DNA of 64,000 nucleotides from Thiocystis violacea (GTDB lineage Bacteria > Pseudomonadota > Gammaproteobacteria > Chromatiales > Chromatiaceae): the NCBI RefSeq assembly GCF_016583565.1, contig NZ_NRRF01000004.1, positions 62,001 to 126,000 of the forward strand, in the 5' to 3' direction. Both the position numbers and the translations under genes were made by a program. A model generated the notes under the pieces. It worked only from the letters and a program-made list of their open reading frames with translations, did no database searches and had not been told where the DNA came from. Positions 18,603 to 27,013 of the stretch are shown one piece after another (position 1 is the first letter of the stretch; every line of letters begins with the position of its first letter).

Positions 18603-18743
18603 TTACAGCCAGGGGCGCCACAGCCAAGCCAGGATGTGCGCGATGATGACGATCCCGAAGAATGCCGTCATGCTCTGCACGAAGATGCCATGGAACTCTT
18701 GTGCTTCTTGCTCGGTCAGACCAGTCATGCTCTTGTCAGCCAT
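18603..18743 (-). CDS. pufB1: Light-harvesting LH1 beta subunit, first copy
   Basis: This 46-residue beta subunit is the first gene of the puf operon. [20 protein letters not shown] leads into the helix with His in [14 protein letters not shown], the BChl ligand. Ribosome site GGAGG is 5 to 10 bases upstream of ATG 18743. It is followed by pufA1. The 5' leader of some 340 bases contains at least two hairpins. Confidence 0.95.
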   Translation of the reverse strand: MADKSMTGLTEQEAQEFHGIFVQSMTAFFGIVIIAHILAWLWRPWL

Positions 18744-18781
18744 TTGTTAATCCTCCGAATCTGGGGATAAGCCTTAGTTAA

Positions 18782-18802
18782 GCCGCACTTAGCCCGTGCG
18801 GC
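18782..18802 (-). other. Hairpin in puf 5' leader, proximal
   Basis: GCCGCAC (18782-18788) and GTGCGGC (18796-18802) form a perfect seven-pair stem with a seven-base loop, 39 bases before the pufB1 start. Such 5' hairpins can slow 5'-end-dependent decay of puf mRNA. Confidence 0.55.
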
Positions 18803-18877
18803 ATGGGGGCGCCGTGGCCCACACCCGACCACGACTGAGAAGCCGCCCGATAACCGCGGGCACACTCTCTTCAAACT

Positions 18878-18893
18878 GAGCCCTTCCGGGCTC
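18878..18893 (-). other. Hairpin in puf 5' leader, distal
   Basis: GAGCCC-TTCC-GGGCTC (18878-18893) is a perfect six-pair stem with a four-base loop in the puf leader, about 135 bases before pufB1. Confidence 0.5.
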
Positions 18894-19085
18894 GAAACCC
18901 TGCGAGCGCCAATCCCTGGCCCCCGATCAAATTCAACGACCGCTCAGCAGAGCGATGATCCCTGACGCCGATCCTTTTCGATGAGGCTGTGACGATCTGT
19001 CGAAGAGTGCATCGACACGCATTGCTCTTCGTCACGACTCATGTCCATTGCGCCAAGTACCGAAACGGGGTGGCTGCATTTGAGG

Positions 19086-19107
19086 TGTCAGTCTAGCTTG
19101 ACTGACA
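19086..19107. promoter_or_regulatory. Palindrome overlapping the puf -10 element
   Basis: TGTCAGTC-N6-GACTGACA is a perfect eight-base inverted repeat. It has PpsR-like TGTCA/TGACA ends but the outer TGT and ACA are 16 rather than 12 bases apart. It covers the proposed -10 hexamer of puf. The motif TGTCAGTCTAG recurs at the bchC promoter. Confidence 0.55.
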
Positions 19108-19117
19108 CAGATGTCAA
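19090..19117 (-). promoter_or_regulatory. Probable puf promoter (sigma-70 type)
   Basis: On the minus strand TTGACA (19112-19117) and TAGACT (19090-19095) are separated by 16 bases, a good -35/-10 pair pointing toward pufB1. It predicts a start near 19083 and a leader of about 340 bases. Both hexamers are embedded in operator-like palindromes, as expected for a repressed promoter. Confidence 0.6.
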
Positions 19118-19129
19118 TCTACATTTACA
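19112..19129. promoter_or_regulatory. PpsR/CrtJ-type operator at puf
   Basis: TGTCAATCTACATTTACA matches TGT-N12-ACA, the consensus of the PpsR/CrtJ repressor of photosynthesis genes. It overlaps the puf -35 element and adjoins a second palindrome, a tandem arrangement typical for cooperative binding. Confidence 0.65.
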
Positions 19130-19516
19130 CCTGAATTTCAGTGAGAACTGATCGAGGACAGGGTGGTTGCGCAAAACACCGGAACCGACCCAAAGTCTCT
19201 GTCCGGACGCCACTCCACCCGCTCGAACACTCGCGCCCGGCCAGTTGACGAAACCGAGCGCCCGTTACCGAAATCCTGCCTTGCGAACCAGCGATTGATG
19301 CGCCACCGCCGAGGTGTGACAGGCATCAGACCGGGCGGAATCCTGACACAGGACGCCGGATGCCCGACAGTGCCTGATAAGGCTTCACTTGCGCCCCGTC
19401 AGGAAATGGCAATTTTTGTTGATGTTTCGGTGTGAAGAGAGCGCAGTCGGCCCGCGAAGACCGATGAGCGCCTACCGATCAGAGAGGGGAGATGGCCGCC
19501 TGTGCGGCCTGTCGCG

Positions 19517-19548
19517 CGCGCCTGTCGCGACAAGCGGCGACAGGCGCG
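19517..19548 (-). terminator. Strong hairpin downstream of bchZ
   Basis: CGCGCCTGTCGC (19517-19528) pairs perfectly with GCGACAGGCGCG (19537-19548), 12 GC-rich pairs around an eight-base loop, 42 bases past the bchZ stop. No U-run follows, so it may act as a partial terminator or as a 3' stabiliser between the bch and puf parts of the superoperon. Confidence 0.6.
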
Positions 19549-19590
19549 TTCCAGACAGCGCGCTGCGGCAGCCGCGCGCGCGAGAGGGCG

Positions 19591-21033
19591 TCAGCCCGCC
19601 AAGGATGCCTGTGTGGCCGAGACACGCTCGACCGAGACCCGTTCTTCCCCGGCATTGCGCGCGGCGCGCTCGGCGGCGTCGCGCAGGCGTTTCGCGGCCG
19701 AGATACGCACCAGCACGGGCTGAGAATCCACGATGCGATCGAAGATGGCCCGTGCATCCTCGTCCCACGGCAGCTCTCGGTGCAGTCGAGCCGGCGTTGG
19801 GTCGACCTTATCCAGGTCCGTCCCCAGCGGCAGGATGTTGAAGAGGGCGTCGAAGAGGGCGTTACAGACCTCTTGGACCAGATAGGTGGCCCCGGCATAC
19901 CCCATGAACGGCGTCCCCGTATGACGGCGGATGACGGTCCCCGGGAAAGAGGCCGGGATGTAGGTCGCGCGGGCGCCGATCTCGGAGAGATACATGCGCT
20001 CGTTATAGCTGCCGAAGACGATCAAGGGCGTCTTCTCACGCACCGTTTGGCGAATGATGTCGTTGTCCGGCTTCACCCCCGCCTTGCGGGCAAAGGCGAA
20101 ATTGCAGGGCAAACCCAGCTCGCCCTCCAAGAAATGTTTAAGTCCGCGCGTGTAGGTCTCGGTGGCGGCGACGCCGAAGCTCGCCGTGCCGAAGAAGTCC
20201 TGGGTCACCGAGCGCCACAGATCCCAGATGGGCTTGATGGTGGTGTGCTTCTCTTGCTCGATGAAAGGCTCTGGATCCAGCTCGAGGATCTCGCCGAGCG
20301 CACGCAGGAACTTAGTGGTGCTGTGAAGACCAATGGGCGCCTGCAGGAAGGGCCGCTCGAGCGCCTCGCAGAGCGTGCGCCCCACCTCGCGGTACATGCA
20401 GACATTGGCGTCGGCGTCGGCCAGCTTGCCGACATCCTCCAGATGACTGCCAAGCGGAAAGGTCATGTTGACCTCGGCCCCGATACCCTCGATCAAGCGA
20501 CGGATCTCAGCCACGTCCGAGGGCGTGTTGAACATGCCGTACATGGGGCCAATGAGATTGACCTTGGGTCGCTCATCGGCGCCGCGCTTGCGCTTCGGGA
20601 CCACAGCCTTCTTGGGTCCGTACTGCGTCCAGAGCCAATACATGGCGCGATTGGCGCTCTGCCATTGATCCTCGTCGATGGTGCGTGGCAGGAAGCGGAC
20701 GATATTGGTCCCCTCCGGCGTGACGCCGCCACCGATCATCTCGGCGATCGACCCCGTCACCACCACCGCCGGCTGCGTCGGATCCAGGGTCTTGTAGGCC
20801 CGCCGCATCGCCTGCTCGGTCCCGCTCTGCCCCAGCTCCTCTTCTCCGAGCCCGGTGACGACAACCGGAAGCTCATGTGGCGGCAAGCCGTCGGTGTAAT
20901 GCAGGACGGCTGTGACGGGCAGGTTCTCGCAACCGACAGGGCCGTCGATGATGACTTGCAGCCCCTTGATGGCGGTAAACACGTAAACAGAGCCCCAGTA
21001 ACCGCCCGCGCGGTCGAGGTCATTGATCAACAT
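19591..21033 (-). CDS. bchZ: Chlorophyllide a reductase subunit Z
   Basis: This 480-residue nitrogenase-like beta subunit forms the catalytic component with BchY and reduces ring B of chlorophyllide a. It opens [20 protein letters not shown] with the family motif [11 protein letters not shown] supplying a cluster cysteine, and continues [29 protein letters not shown] and [21 protein letters not shown]. Length agrees with the family. ATG 21033 is typical. It is separated from bchY by 238 bases, unusually far for genes that are normally adjacent or overlapping; the gap has no clear gene. Confidence 0.96.
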   Translation of the reverse strand: MLINDLDRAGGYWGSVYVFTAIKGLQVIIDGPVGCENLPVTAVLHYTDGLPPHELPVVVTGLGEEELGQSGTEQAMRRAYKTLDPTQPAVVVTGSIAEMIGGGVTPEGTNIVRFLPRTIDEDQWQSANRAMYWLWTQYGPKKAVVPKRKRGADERPKVNLIGPMYGMFNTPSDVAEIRRLIEGIGAEVNMTFPLGSHLEDVGKLADADANVCMYREVGRTLCEALERPFLQAPIGLHSTTKFLRALGEILELDPEPFIEQEKHTTIKPIWDLWRSVTQDFFGTASFGVAATETYTRGLKHFLEGELGLPCNFAFARKAGVKPDNDIIRQTVREKTPLIVFGSYNERMYLSEIGARATYIPASFPGTVIRRHTGTPFMGYAGATYLVQEVCNALFDALFNILPLGTDLDKVDPTPARLHRELPWDEDARAIFDRIVDSQPVLVRISAAKRLRDAAERAARNAGEERVSVERVSATQASLAG

Positions 21034-21271
21034 CGGTAAAACGTCCTCTATCAGGGACCAGAAACCTTGGGAGACGGCGACGCGGCGAGCGCCGTACGAT
21101 CGGCATCGCCAGAGGCGCCGGAACTAGCCCGAAGCGGTCGTGCCGCCCGCCCCGAGATTGGACGGGACAACAGAATGAATGGCCTCTTCTTGCCGTGGTT
21201 TCAGCGCTTCTCACCATGCCGTCATCCCGCCGAGCCGCTCTGGAAAGCGACGCCTGGGGTCGGAGCGGCCC

Positions 21272-22735
21272 TCACTCGGGCTGTTTGACAACCCTGCGGC
21301 TTGGCTTAGGCACGCGCTTCACAGGCTTCTCCTGCCAGATCCCGCTCGTATCGCCCTCGCCCACCCCTTCGAAAAAGGCGCGCATCACACTGAACCGCTC
21401 CTTGTTCGCGAGGGCCGCATTGATCACCTGTGCCAGGGAGCCAGCGCCTGCCGGCCCCATCAGCGGCCGCGCCGAGATGAGGTTGGTGAAATAGAGCGCC
21501 GGAATCTCCATTTCCTTGGCCGCTTGAACGACGGGCGTCGTGCCGATGGCCAGATCCGGCTCCAGGGACTTGACGGCCGCCAGGTCCTGCTCCAGCGAGG
21601 CACGGAACTGCACCGGCACACCGCGCGCCTCCAGCCAGGCGAGATCCGATTCGTTCCAAGGCGTTCGAGGACAGGCCGTTCCCACATAGGGCACCTCAGC
21701 CCCCGACTCGATCAGCAGGCGCGCGACCAGCAGCTCGGAGCCCTCGTAGCCGGAGACGATGATTCGCCCCTTGACCGGCATCGCCGACAAAGCGCCATCG
21801 ATCGCCGGCAGGAACTTGTTCTTGGCTGCATCGACCTTCTCCTGCGCGATCCCGCAGGCCTGGCCGATGGCATCCAACCACGCCGCCGTCCCATCGCGCC
21901 CCACGGGCGCCGAACCCACGATGGGTCGGCCGGCCGCCGCCAGCTCGCGGCAGGATGCGGTGTATTGGGGATGGATCGCCGCCGCGACGCGGCAGTCGAG
22001 CGCCGCGTAGAGTTCGCGCCACTCGCGGGTCGGCACCACTGGCCCGACCGCCAGACCGAGCGGCTCCAGCATCATGCCGATACCGACCGGGTCAGCCGGA
22101 AACATCTCGCCCAACAGGGTGACGGTCGGACGCTCGCTGCGCCCACCGCGCGGGGCTTGCACCGGCCCCTGCTCCGCCTCATGGCGCGCGTACTGGAGCA
22201 TGGCACCGGCCATGACATCCTTCGCCTCGGCGTGGGTCGGCACGCCAAAACCCGGCACGTCGATCCCAAGGATGCGCACGCCATTGACCTCCTTGGGCAG
22301 CAGCCGCAAGGGGACGCCGGAGGCCGTGGGCACGCAGAGGTTGATGGCGACGATCGTGTCGAGCCGCTCCGGATCGGCCAGCTTGAGGACAGCCTCGCGC
22401 GCATCCTCGAAGAGCCGCCCCGAGACCAGCGACTCCGAGTCGAAGGGCACATAGCCGACGGAGCGACGCGCGCCGTAGAAGTGAGAGGTGAAGGTCAGGC
22501 CGTAGACACAACATCCCGAGCCAACCAGCACCATGGCGGTGCGCCGCATGCGCAGCCCGACGCGCAAGGCGCCAAAGGCCGGGCACATGGTCTGCGGCTG
22601 GTCGTGCGGACCGGCCGGATAGTCGGCCGCCAGCCGTTGGAGCAGCTCGGCGTTCCCGGACGCCGCCGCAGCGGACTTCAGCGTCTCGGCGCTCGCACAG
22701 CCGCCCCCCTCTGGGGCTTGATCATTGTCGGTCAT
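21272..22735 (-). CDS. bchY: Chlorophyllide a reductase subunit Y
   Basis: This 487-residue partner of BchZ is homologous to NifD. Cluster-binding cysteines are visible in TMCPAFGAL, VGSGCCVYGLTF and AINLCVPTASG; SGYEGSELLVARLLIESGAEV and GTACPRTPW follow. ATG 22735 gives a typical N-terminus (GGCASAETLKSAA). It lies 20 bases after bchX in the crtEF-bchCXYZ-puf superoperon. The last 20 residues are basic and variable. Confidence 0.96.
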   Translation of the reverse strand: MTDNDQAPEGGGCASAETLKSAAAASGNAELLQRLAADYPAGPHDQPQTMCPAFGALRVGLRMRRTAMVLVGSGCCVYGLTFTSHFYGARRSVGYVPFDSESLVSGRLFEDAREAVLKLADPERLDTIVAINLCVPTASGVPLRLLPKEVNGVRILGIDVPGFGVPTHAEAKDVMAGAMLQYARHEAEQGPVQAPRGGRSERPTVTLLGEMFPADPVGIGMMLEPLGLAVGPVVPTREWRELYAALDCRVAAAIHPQYTASCRELAAAGRPIVGSAPVGRDGTAAWLDAIGQACGIAQEKVDAAKNKFLPAIDGALSAMPVKGRIIVSGYEGSELLVARLLIESGAEVPYVGTACPRTPWNESDLAWLEARGVPVQFRASLEQDLAAVKSLEPDLAIGTTPVVQAAKEMEIPALYFTNLISARPLMGPAGAGSLAQVINAALANKERFSVMRAFFEGVGEGDTSGIWQEKPVKRVPKPSRRVVKQPE

Positions 22736-22755
22736 CGAAGGCTCCCGCTGCAGAC

Positions 22756-23739
22756 TCAGACGTCGTCATAGACGACTTCGAGCGATGGCTTGGCGATCGC
22801 CGCCGCGTCACACATGTCCTCCGGCCGCGCCGGCTCCAGGACGACATGCCGGCCGACCTCATCACCCTTGAAGAGGTTCAGCAGATCCTCATGCTCCAGC
22901 GGCTTGGGCCGTACCGGAGGCGCCTCGGCGACATTGGTCGCCAGTTCCGCGAACAAGGGGCCCCATTCCCCATCCGGGCGGCCGATGATTTCGTAGTTCG
23001 CGCTCTTGCGCCGAATCTCCTCATGCGCCGGGATGGTCGCAAGGACCGGGATGCCGACGGCCTTGGCAAAGGCCTGCGCCTCGCCCGTGCCGTCGTCCTT
23101 GTTGATCACCATGCCCGCCACGCCCACGTTGCCGCCCAGACCGGTGAAATATTCCACTGCCGAGCAGACGTTGTTTGCGACATAGAGCGACTGGAGATCG
23201 TTGGAGCCGACGACGATGACCTTTTGACAGAGGTCGCGCGCAATGGGCAGACCGAAGCCGCCACAGACCACGTCGCCGAGGAAATCCAACAACACGTAGT
23301 CGAAATCCCACTCGTGGAAGCCCAACCCCTCAAGCAGCTCGAAGCCGTGGATGATGCCGCGCCCCCCGCAGCCGCGCCCAACCTCGGGACCACCCAGCTC
23401 CATCGCAAAGACGCCGTCGCGCTTGAAGCAGATATCACCGATGGTCACGACCTCGCCAGCACGCTTCTTCTCGCTGGAGGCGCCAAGAATCGTCGGGCAA
23501 TTACGCCCGCCGAAGAGCAGCGTCGCCGTATCGCTCTTGGGATCGCAGCCGATCAGCAGGACCTTCTTACCCTGTTGGGCCATCATGTAAGAGAGGTTGG
23601 CCAGGGTGAAGCTCTTGCCGATGCCACCCTTGCCGTAGATGGCGATGATTTGCGTCTCCTTGACCGCCGGCGCCGCAGCCGGATCCGTGGTTGCTTGCCG
23701 CGACGCTGCGAGCGCCGGACCTTTGACGGGTACATTCAC
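22756..23739 (-). CDS. bchX: Chlorophyllide a reductase iron protein (subunit X)
   Basis: This NifH-like ATPase delivers electrons to BchYZ. It has P-loop YGKGGIGKSF, GCDPKSD, the 4Fe-4S cysteines in GRGCGGRGIIHG and DVVCGGFGLP, and ends SLEVVYDDV like other BchX proteins. About 327 residues are predicted from GTG 23739, chosen because this GTG overlaps the bchC stop (GTGA) and has GGAG nine bases upstream; a TTG at 23754 would add five residues. The P-loop Ile replaces the Ser seen in Rhodobacter BchX. Confidence 0.95.
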   Translation of the reverse strand: MNVPVKGPALAASRQATTDPAAAPAVKETQIIAIYGKGGIGKSFTLANLSYMMAQQGKKVLLIGCDPKSDTATLLFGGRNCPTILGASSEKKRAGEVVTIGDICFKRDGVFAMELGGPEVGRGCGGRGIIHGFELLEGLGFHEWDFDYVLLDFLGDVVCGGFGLPIARDLCQKVIVVGSNDLQSLYVANNVCSAVEYFTGLGGNVGVAGMVINKDDGTGEAQAFAKAVGIPVLATIPAHEEIRRKSANYEIIGRPDGEWGPLFAELATNVAEAPPVRPKPLEHEDLLNLFKGDEVGRHVVLEPARPEDMCDAAAIAKPSLEVVYDDV

Positions 23740-24716
23740 GAAATGGATCTCCAATCAAGAATCATCTTCAGGCAGCTGGGATCACCGAATGCCGTGCGAT
23801 AGGCGCCGTCGGCCTCGGTCGCGGGCACACGATGGGTGATGAGCCCATCCAGGGACAGACGGCCGGACTCCAGGAGCGACCGAACCGCGGCGAGATCCGC
23901 CGGCTGAAACTCGGCCGCGATCCGGAAACGCGCCTCGCGCATGAAGGCGGGCGGGAAGGTGAAAGACACCGGCTGGCTGTAGAAGCCACCGAGCACGATC
24001 TCTCCGCCCCGGGCCATCCGCGCGACGAGGCTGTCCAATATCTTCGGATCACCGCTCATATCGCAGATGCTGCGGTAATCGCGCCGCTGATCCTCATCCG
24101 GCGACATGACGTCATAGCCGAAACCATCGGCACCCGACCGGCGAACCGGATTGGTCTCCCAAACGACGGGGCGCGAACCCTCGCCCAAGGCCGCGATGCG
24201 CGCCAGTAAGCGCCCCAGCACGCCATGCCCTACGATCAGCTCGACATGCGGCGACGCCGGCCCGGCGATCGCGTGATAAGCCGTCGCCGCCAGCGCCAAG
24301 AGAACGGCCTGCTCGCCCAGCGCATCCTCGACAACCAGCAGACGCTTGCCCGGCACCACGACCCGCGAGGCCGCGCCGCCGAACAAGCCGCGCACCTCGC
24401 CGTAGCAGACGGCCCCGGGTACGAAGACTCGTTGATCGACCTGCAGACCGGACTCCGCCCCTGCGAAGACGACGCGGCCGACCGACTCATAGCCGGGCAC
24501 CAGCGGATAGCCCATCCCCGGAAACTCGGGCATGCGCCCAGACCAGAGCAGTCGCTCGGTTCCCGTACTGATGCCGCTCCACTCGATATCGACCACGACG
24601 TCGGCGTCGGTTGGCGGTGTCAGCGCGAGCCGACGCAGTGAGAGGCGCTCCGGCTCCTCTAGCACGACCGCCAGGGCTTCGAGATTCGGGATAGTAGCGT
24701 TCAAGGCGTGACTCAC
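23736..24716 (-). CDS. bchC: Bacteriochlorophyllide a dehydrogenase (3-hydroxyethyl oxidation)
   Basis: This 326-residue NAD-dependent, alcohol-dehydrogenase-like enzyme oxidises the 3-(1-hydroxyethyl) group to acetyl in bacteriochlorophyll a synthesis. Seen: EWSGISTGTERLLWSG, GYPLVPGYESVGRV, GAVCYGEVRGLFGGAA, a nucleotide fold at LIVGHGVLGRLLARI and the terminal FGDPSCLKMILDW. It starts at GTG 24716 with a weak ribosome site; the true start could be a little downstream. It overlaps bchX by four bases. A promoter-like pair lies 48 bases upstream. Confidence 0.93.
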   Translation of the reverse strand: MSHALNATIPNLEALAVVLEEPERLSLRRLALTPPTDADVVVDIEWSGISTGTERLLWSGRMPEFPGMGYPLVPGYESVGRVVFAGAESGLQVDQRVFVPGAVCYGEVRGLFGGAASRVVVPGKRLLVVEDALGEQAVLLALAATAYHAIAGPASPHVELIVGHGVLGRLLARIAALGEGSRPVVWETNPVRRSGADGFGYDVMSPDEDQRRDYRSICDMSGDPKILDSLVARMARGGEIVLGGFYSQPVSFTFPPAFMREARFRIAAEFQPADLAAVRSLLESGRLSLDGLITHRVPATEADGAYRTAFGDPSCLKMILDWRSIS

Positions 24717-24763
24717 ACAGGCTGGATCTAGTAAGCGCGACAGTTTAACGAAAGTTGACTGTC

Positions 24764-24792
24764 AGTCTAGGGCACTCGGTGCGGATGTTGAA
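24764..24792 (-). promoter_or_regulatory. Probable bchC promoter
   Basis: TTCAAC (24787-24792) and TAGACT (24764-24769) are 17 bases apart on the minus strand. The block CTAGACTGACA around the -10 element is shared with the puf promoter. No complete TGT-N12-ACA operator is present, only a TGTCAGTC half. It would give bchCXYZ a promoter inside the superoperon, as known in Rhodobacter. Confidence 0.45.
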
Positions 24793-24823
24793 CTGAGCTG
24801 GATGCCGCGAGCGCGGACTCAGG

Positions 24824-25939
24824 TCAGTCCGAGCGGCGCGCCACCATGACTTGCGTCAAGAGCGGCAGACGGGTCGGCAGCTGGCGCACCCCGCCGAAGC
24901 CCGCTGCGCGTAGCATCTGCTTCAACTCGGACGGAGCGCGCGGCCGACCGCTGCCCATGGCGAGCAGATAGAAGCCGAAATAGGCGTCGCCAATCCGCTC
25001 GACACCGGGCGTTCCAGACATCGGCTCGGCGACGAGCAGCCGCCCGCCCGCTGGCAGGGCGCGACACGCCGAGCGGAGGAAGTCCTGGGCGACATCGTCG
25101 TCGTGATCGTGCAGCACGCGCACCAAGGAGACGACATCCGCGCCTTCCGGCAGCGGATCGCGCAGCGCGTCCCCGCCGATGGCCGTCGCCCGATCGGACA
25201 GACCCTCGCGCTCGAAGCGCGCCCGCGCGCGCTCGGCGACGGCCGGCAGGTCGAAGAGGATCACCCGCAGATGCGGCCAGCGTTTGGCGGCCGTCACCAG
25301 GAAGGTGCCATCGCCTCCGCCCACGTCGAGCAGACATTGATGATCCGCGAGGGAGTAGGCATCGACCACGTCGAAGGCGAGCAGCCGCTGAGAATCGGCC
25401 ATCAGTTCACTGTAGCCACCGACCGCCTGCTCCGCCACCGCGGCCGGATGCTCGGTGCCGACATAGGCCCAGTACTTCAGCAACTCGCGCTCGCCGACCT
25501 CGCCCCTCAACAAGGCGACCGGATCCCGCAGATCCGCATAGGCCATGGCGTGATGCGAAACCATGGCGGTGATCCCGGAATTACCGAGCACGGCGGCCCC
25601 CAACTGGCTGAGCGCAAAGCGGTCACGCCCGCGCGCCTCGGCCAGCCTCAGACTCACTGCCGCACGCAGCAGTCGGCGCGCACCCTCGGGCGGGAGATCC
25701 AACCGACCGGCCAGCTGCTCGACCGACTGCACGCCCTCGGCCAGGATCTCGAAGAGCCGCAGCTGCACACAGGCGTAGAGGATCTGGGAGTAGACGAACC
25801 CGGCGGCGATATCGAACAGCTCGCGCGACTGGCGCCGCGCGATCCAACGCGTCAGGGGGAATGCAACGGCCCAGCGTTGAAAACCAGGATTCGAGAGCAC
25901 ACGATTGCGCAAGGAAAGGAGGGAACTAGGGAGCCACAT
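24824..25939 (-). CDS. crtF: Hydroxyneurosporene/demethylspheroidene O-methyltransferase
   Basis: This 371-residue SAM-dependent O-methyltransferase methylates the C1 hydroxyl of carotenoids in the spirilloxanthin pathway. An N-terminal dimerisation half (SRELFDIAAGFVYSQILYAC, LRLFEILAEG) precedes the SAM fold with LLDVGGGDGTFLV at about 205-217, and the C-terminal block RVLHDHDDDVAQDFL and LLVAEPMSGTPGVERIGDA. It is adjacent to crtE (86-base gap) and bchC, the conserved crtEF-bchC order of purple bacteria. Confidence 0.94.
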   Translation of the reverse strand: MWLPSSLLSLRNRVLSNPGFQRWAVAFPLTRWIARRQSRELFDIAAGFVYSQILYACVQLRLFEILAEGVQSVEQLAGRLDLPPEGARRLLRAAVSLRLAEARGRDRFALSQLGAAVLGNSGITAMVSHHAMAYADLRDPVALLRGEVGERELLKYWAYVGTEHPAAVAEQAVGGYSELMADSQRLLAFDVVDAYSLADHQCLLDVGGGDGTFLVTAAKRWPHLRVILFDLPAVAERARARFEREGLSDRATAIGGDALRDPLPEGADVVSLVRVLHDHDDDVAQDFLRSACRALPAGGRLLVAEPMSGTPGVERIGDAYFGFYLLAMGSGRPRAPSELKQMLRAAGFGGVRQLPTRLPLLTQVMVARRSD

Positions 25940-26025
25940 ACATGCTACGACCGAGTCTTGCCTCAGGCAGCCGCATTCGGCGACCTTGGCATATTTCCAG
26001 AGCCGCCGAAGTCAGAGCAGAGCCG

Positions 26026-26895
26026 TCAGGCCGCGCGCTGAGCCAAATTCTTCGGCATGATGTGGCGCGATTCCGCCATTAGGACCTCGGCCAATTTTTC
26101 CTGACCTGGGCAGGGAGGAATGGCGTCGATCGCGCCCTTGACCAGTTGACGCAGCCGATCGATGGCCCCATCGACGCCGAGTTCACCGGCAGCGCTTGGG
26201 CGGTTGAGCACGGCATCGCGACCCACTGGCTTACCGACCTCCTGAGCACTGGCGGCGACGTCGCGAAGGTCGTCGGCAACCTGATACGCCTCGCCGATGA
26301 GGTCACCCACCACGCGCCAGACGTCGGCGTCCTCACCCGCGACCTGCGCACCCGCGGCAGTCGCGGCCGCAAACAGCGATCCTGTCTTGGCGCGATGGTA
26401 GTCCTCGACCGAGACACGCGGCTCGCATTCCCAGGCCTGGCCGGCCGTAATGCCGTAAGGCATACCAACCGAGCGACCGACCGTCAGCAACAGAGGCGCC
26501 AGACGCTCAGGCGTGGACGCTAGGCTGCGAGCGAGGTGCTCGAAGGCGAGTATGATAAGCGCGTCACCAGCCAGAACGGCCAGCGGCTCGCCGAAGGCAC
26601 GATGCACCGAGGGCAAGCCGCGGCGCAACGGCGAATCATCGAAACAGGGCAGATCATCATGCACCAGGGAGGCACAGTGCAGCAGCTCGATCGAGGCCCC
26701 CACGGCATCAGCCGCCGCATAGTCGGTGCTACCACAGGCTGCGGCCACCGCCAGACAGAGCCGGGGACGCACGCGCGCACCGCCCGGAAACACTGCGTGT
26801 CGCACTGCCTCAGCCAAGCGCGGGGGACAACCGGGGACAGCCACGGTATCTATGGCAGCGGCCAAGGCCTGCTCGATTCTAGTTGTGGCATCCAT
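26026..26895 (-). CDS. crtE: Geranylgeranyl diphosphate synthase
   Basis: This 289-residue prenyltransferase makes GGPP for carotenoids and the bacteriochlorophyll tail. It has first Asp-rich motif DDLPCFDD at 80-87 and second motif DDLRD at 208-212, with GGARVRPRL near the N-terminus. ATG 26895 has GGAG five bases upstream; an open frame extending to 26961 would run through the promoter. Its promoter (-35 TTGACG, -10 TATTGT) overlaps a PpsR/CrtJ site in the divergent crtE-crtD spacer. Confidence 0.95.
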   Translation of the reverse strand: MDATTRIEQALAAAIDTVAVPGCPPRLAEAVRHAVFPGGARVRPRLCLAVAAACGSTDYAAADAVGASIELLHCASLVHDDLPCFDDSPLRRGLPSVHRAFGEPLAVLAGDALIILAFEHLARSLASTPERLAPLLLTVGRSVGMPYGITAGQAWECEPRVSVEDYHRAKTGSLFAAATAAGAQVAGEDADVWRVVGDLIGEAYQVADDLRDVAASAQEVGKPVGRDAVLNRPSAAGELGVDGAIDRLRQLVKGAIDAIPPCPGQEKLAEVLMAESRHIMPKNLAQRAA

Positions 26896-26949
26896 CGGTG
26901 CTCCCTCGCTAACCGCGGTCGAATGTAAGGAATAATGGACACTTAAGTG

Positions 26950-26967
26950 TGTCACGTACAATAGACA
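26950..26967. promoter_or_regulatory. PpsR/CrtJ-type operator between crtE and crtD
   Basis: TGTCACGTACAATAGACA fits TGT-N12-ACA exactly. It sits midway between the divergent crtE (start 26895) and crtD (start 27014) and covers the proposed crtE -10 as well as a TACAAT hexamer on the crtD strand, so one repressor could silence both genes. Confidence 0.65.
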
Positions 26968-26986
26968 TCTACACCCGATGCGTCAA
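26958..26986 (-). promoter_or_regulatory. Probable crtE promoter
   Basis: TTGACG (26981-26986) and TATTGT (26958-26963) are spaced by 17 bases and point to crtE. The -10 element lies inside the TGT-N12-ACA operator. Confidence 0.55.
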
Positions 26987-27013
26987 CGCGAATCGGGAGG
27001 AGGCCATGATCGT

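Larger units (their letters stand above)
18744..19590. other. Non-coding region between bchZ and pufB1 (puf control region)
   Basis: The 847 bases between the bchZ stop and the pufB1 start hold no convincing gene. They contain a 12-pair hairpin after bchZ, the puf promoter with two overlapping palindromes, and the hairpin-bearing leader. A small plus-strand frame at 19163-19435 has no family features or ribosome site and was discounted. Confidence 0.7.

Noticed and set aside
19163-19435. Plus-strand 90-codon frame in the puf control region
   Set aside because: No ribosome site or family features and it overlaps the likely promoter region upstream of puf.
21020-21217. Minus-strand 65-codon frame between bchY and bchZ
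   Set aside because: Arg-rich, overlaps the bchZ start and has no recognisable motif.
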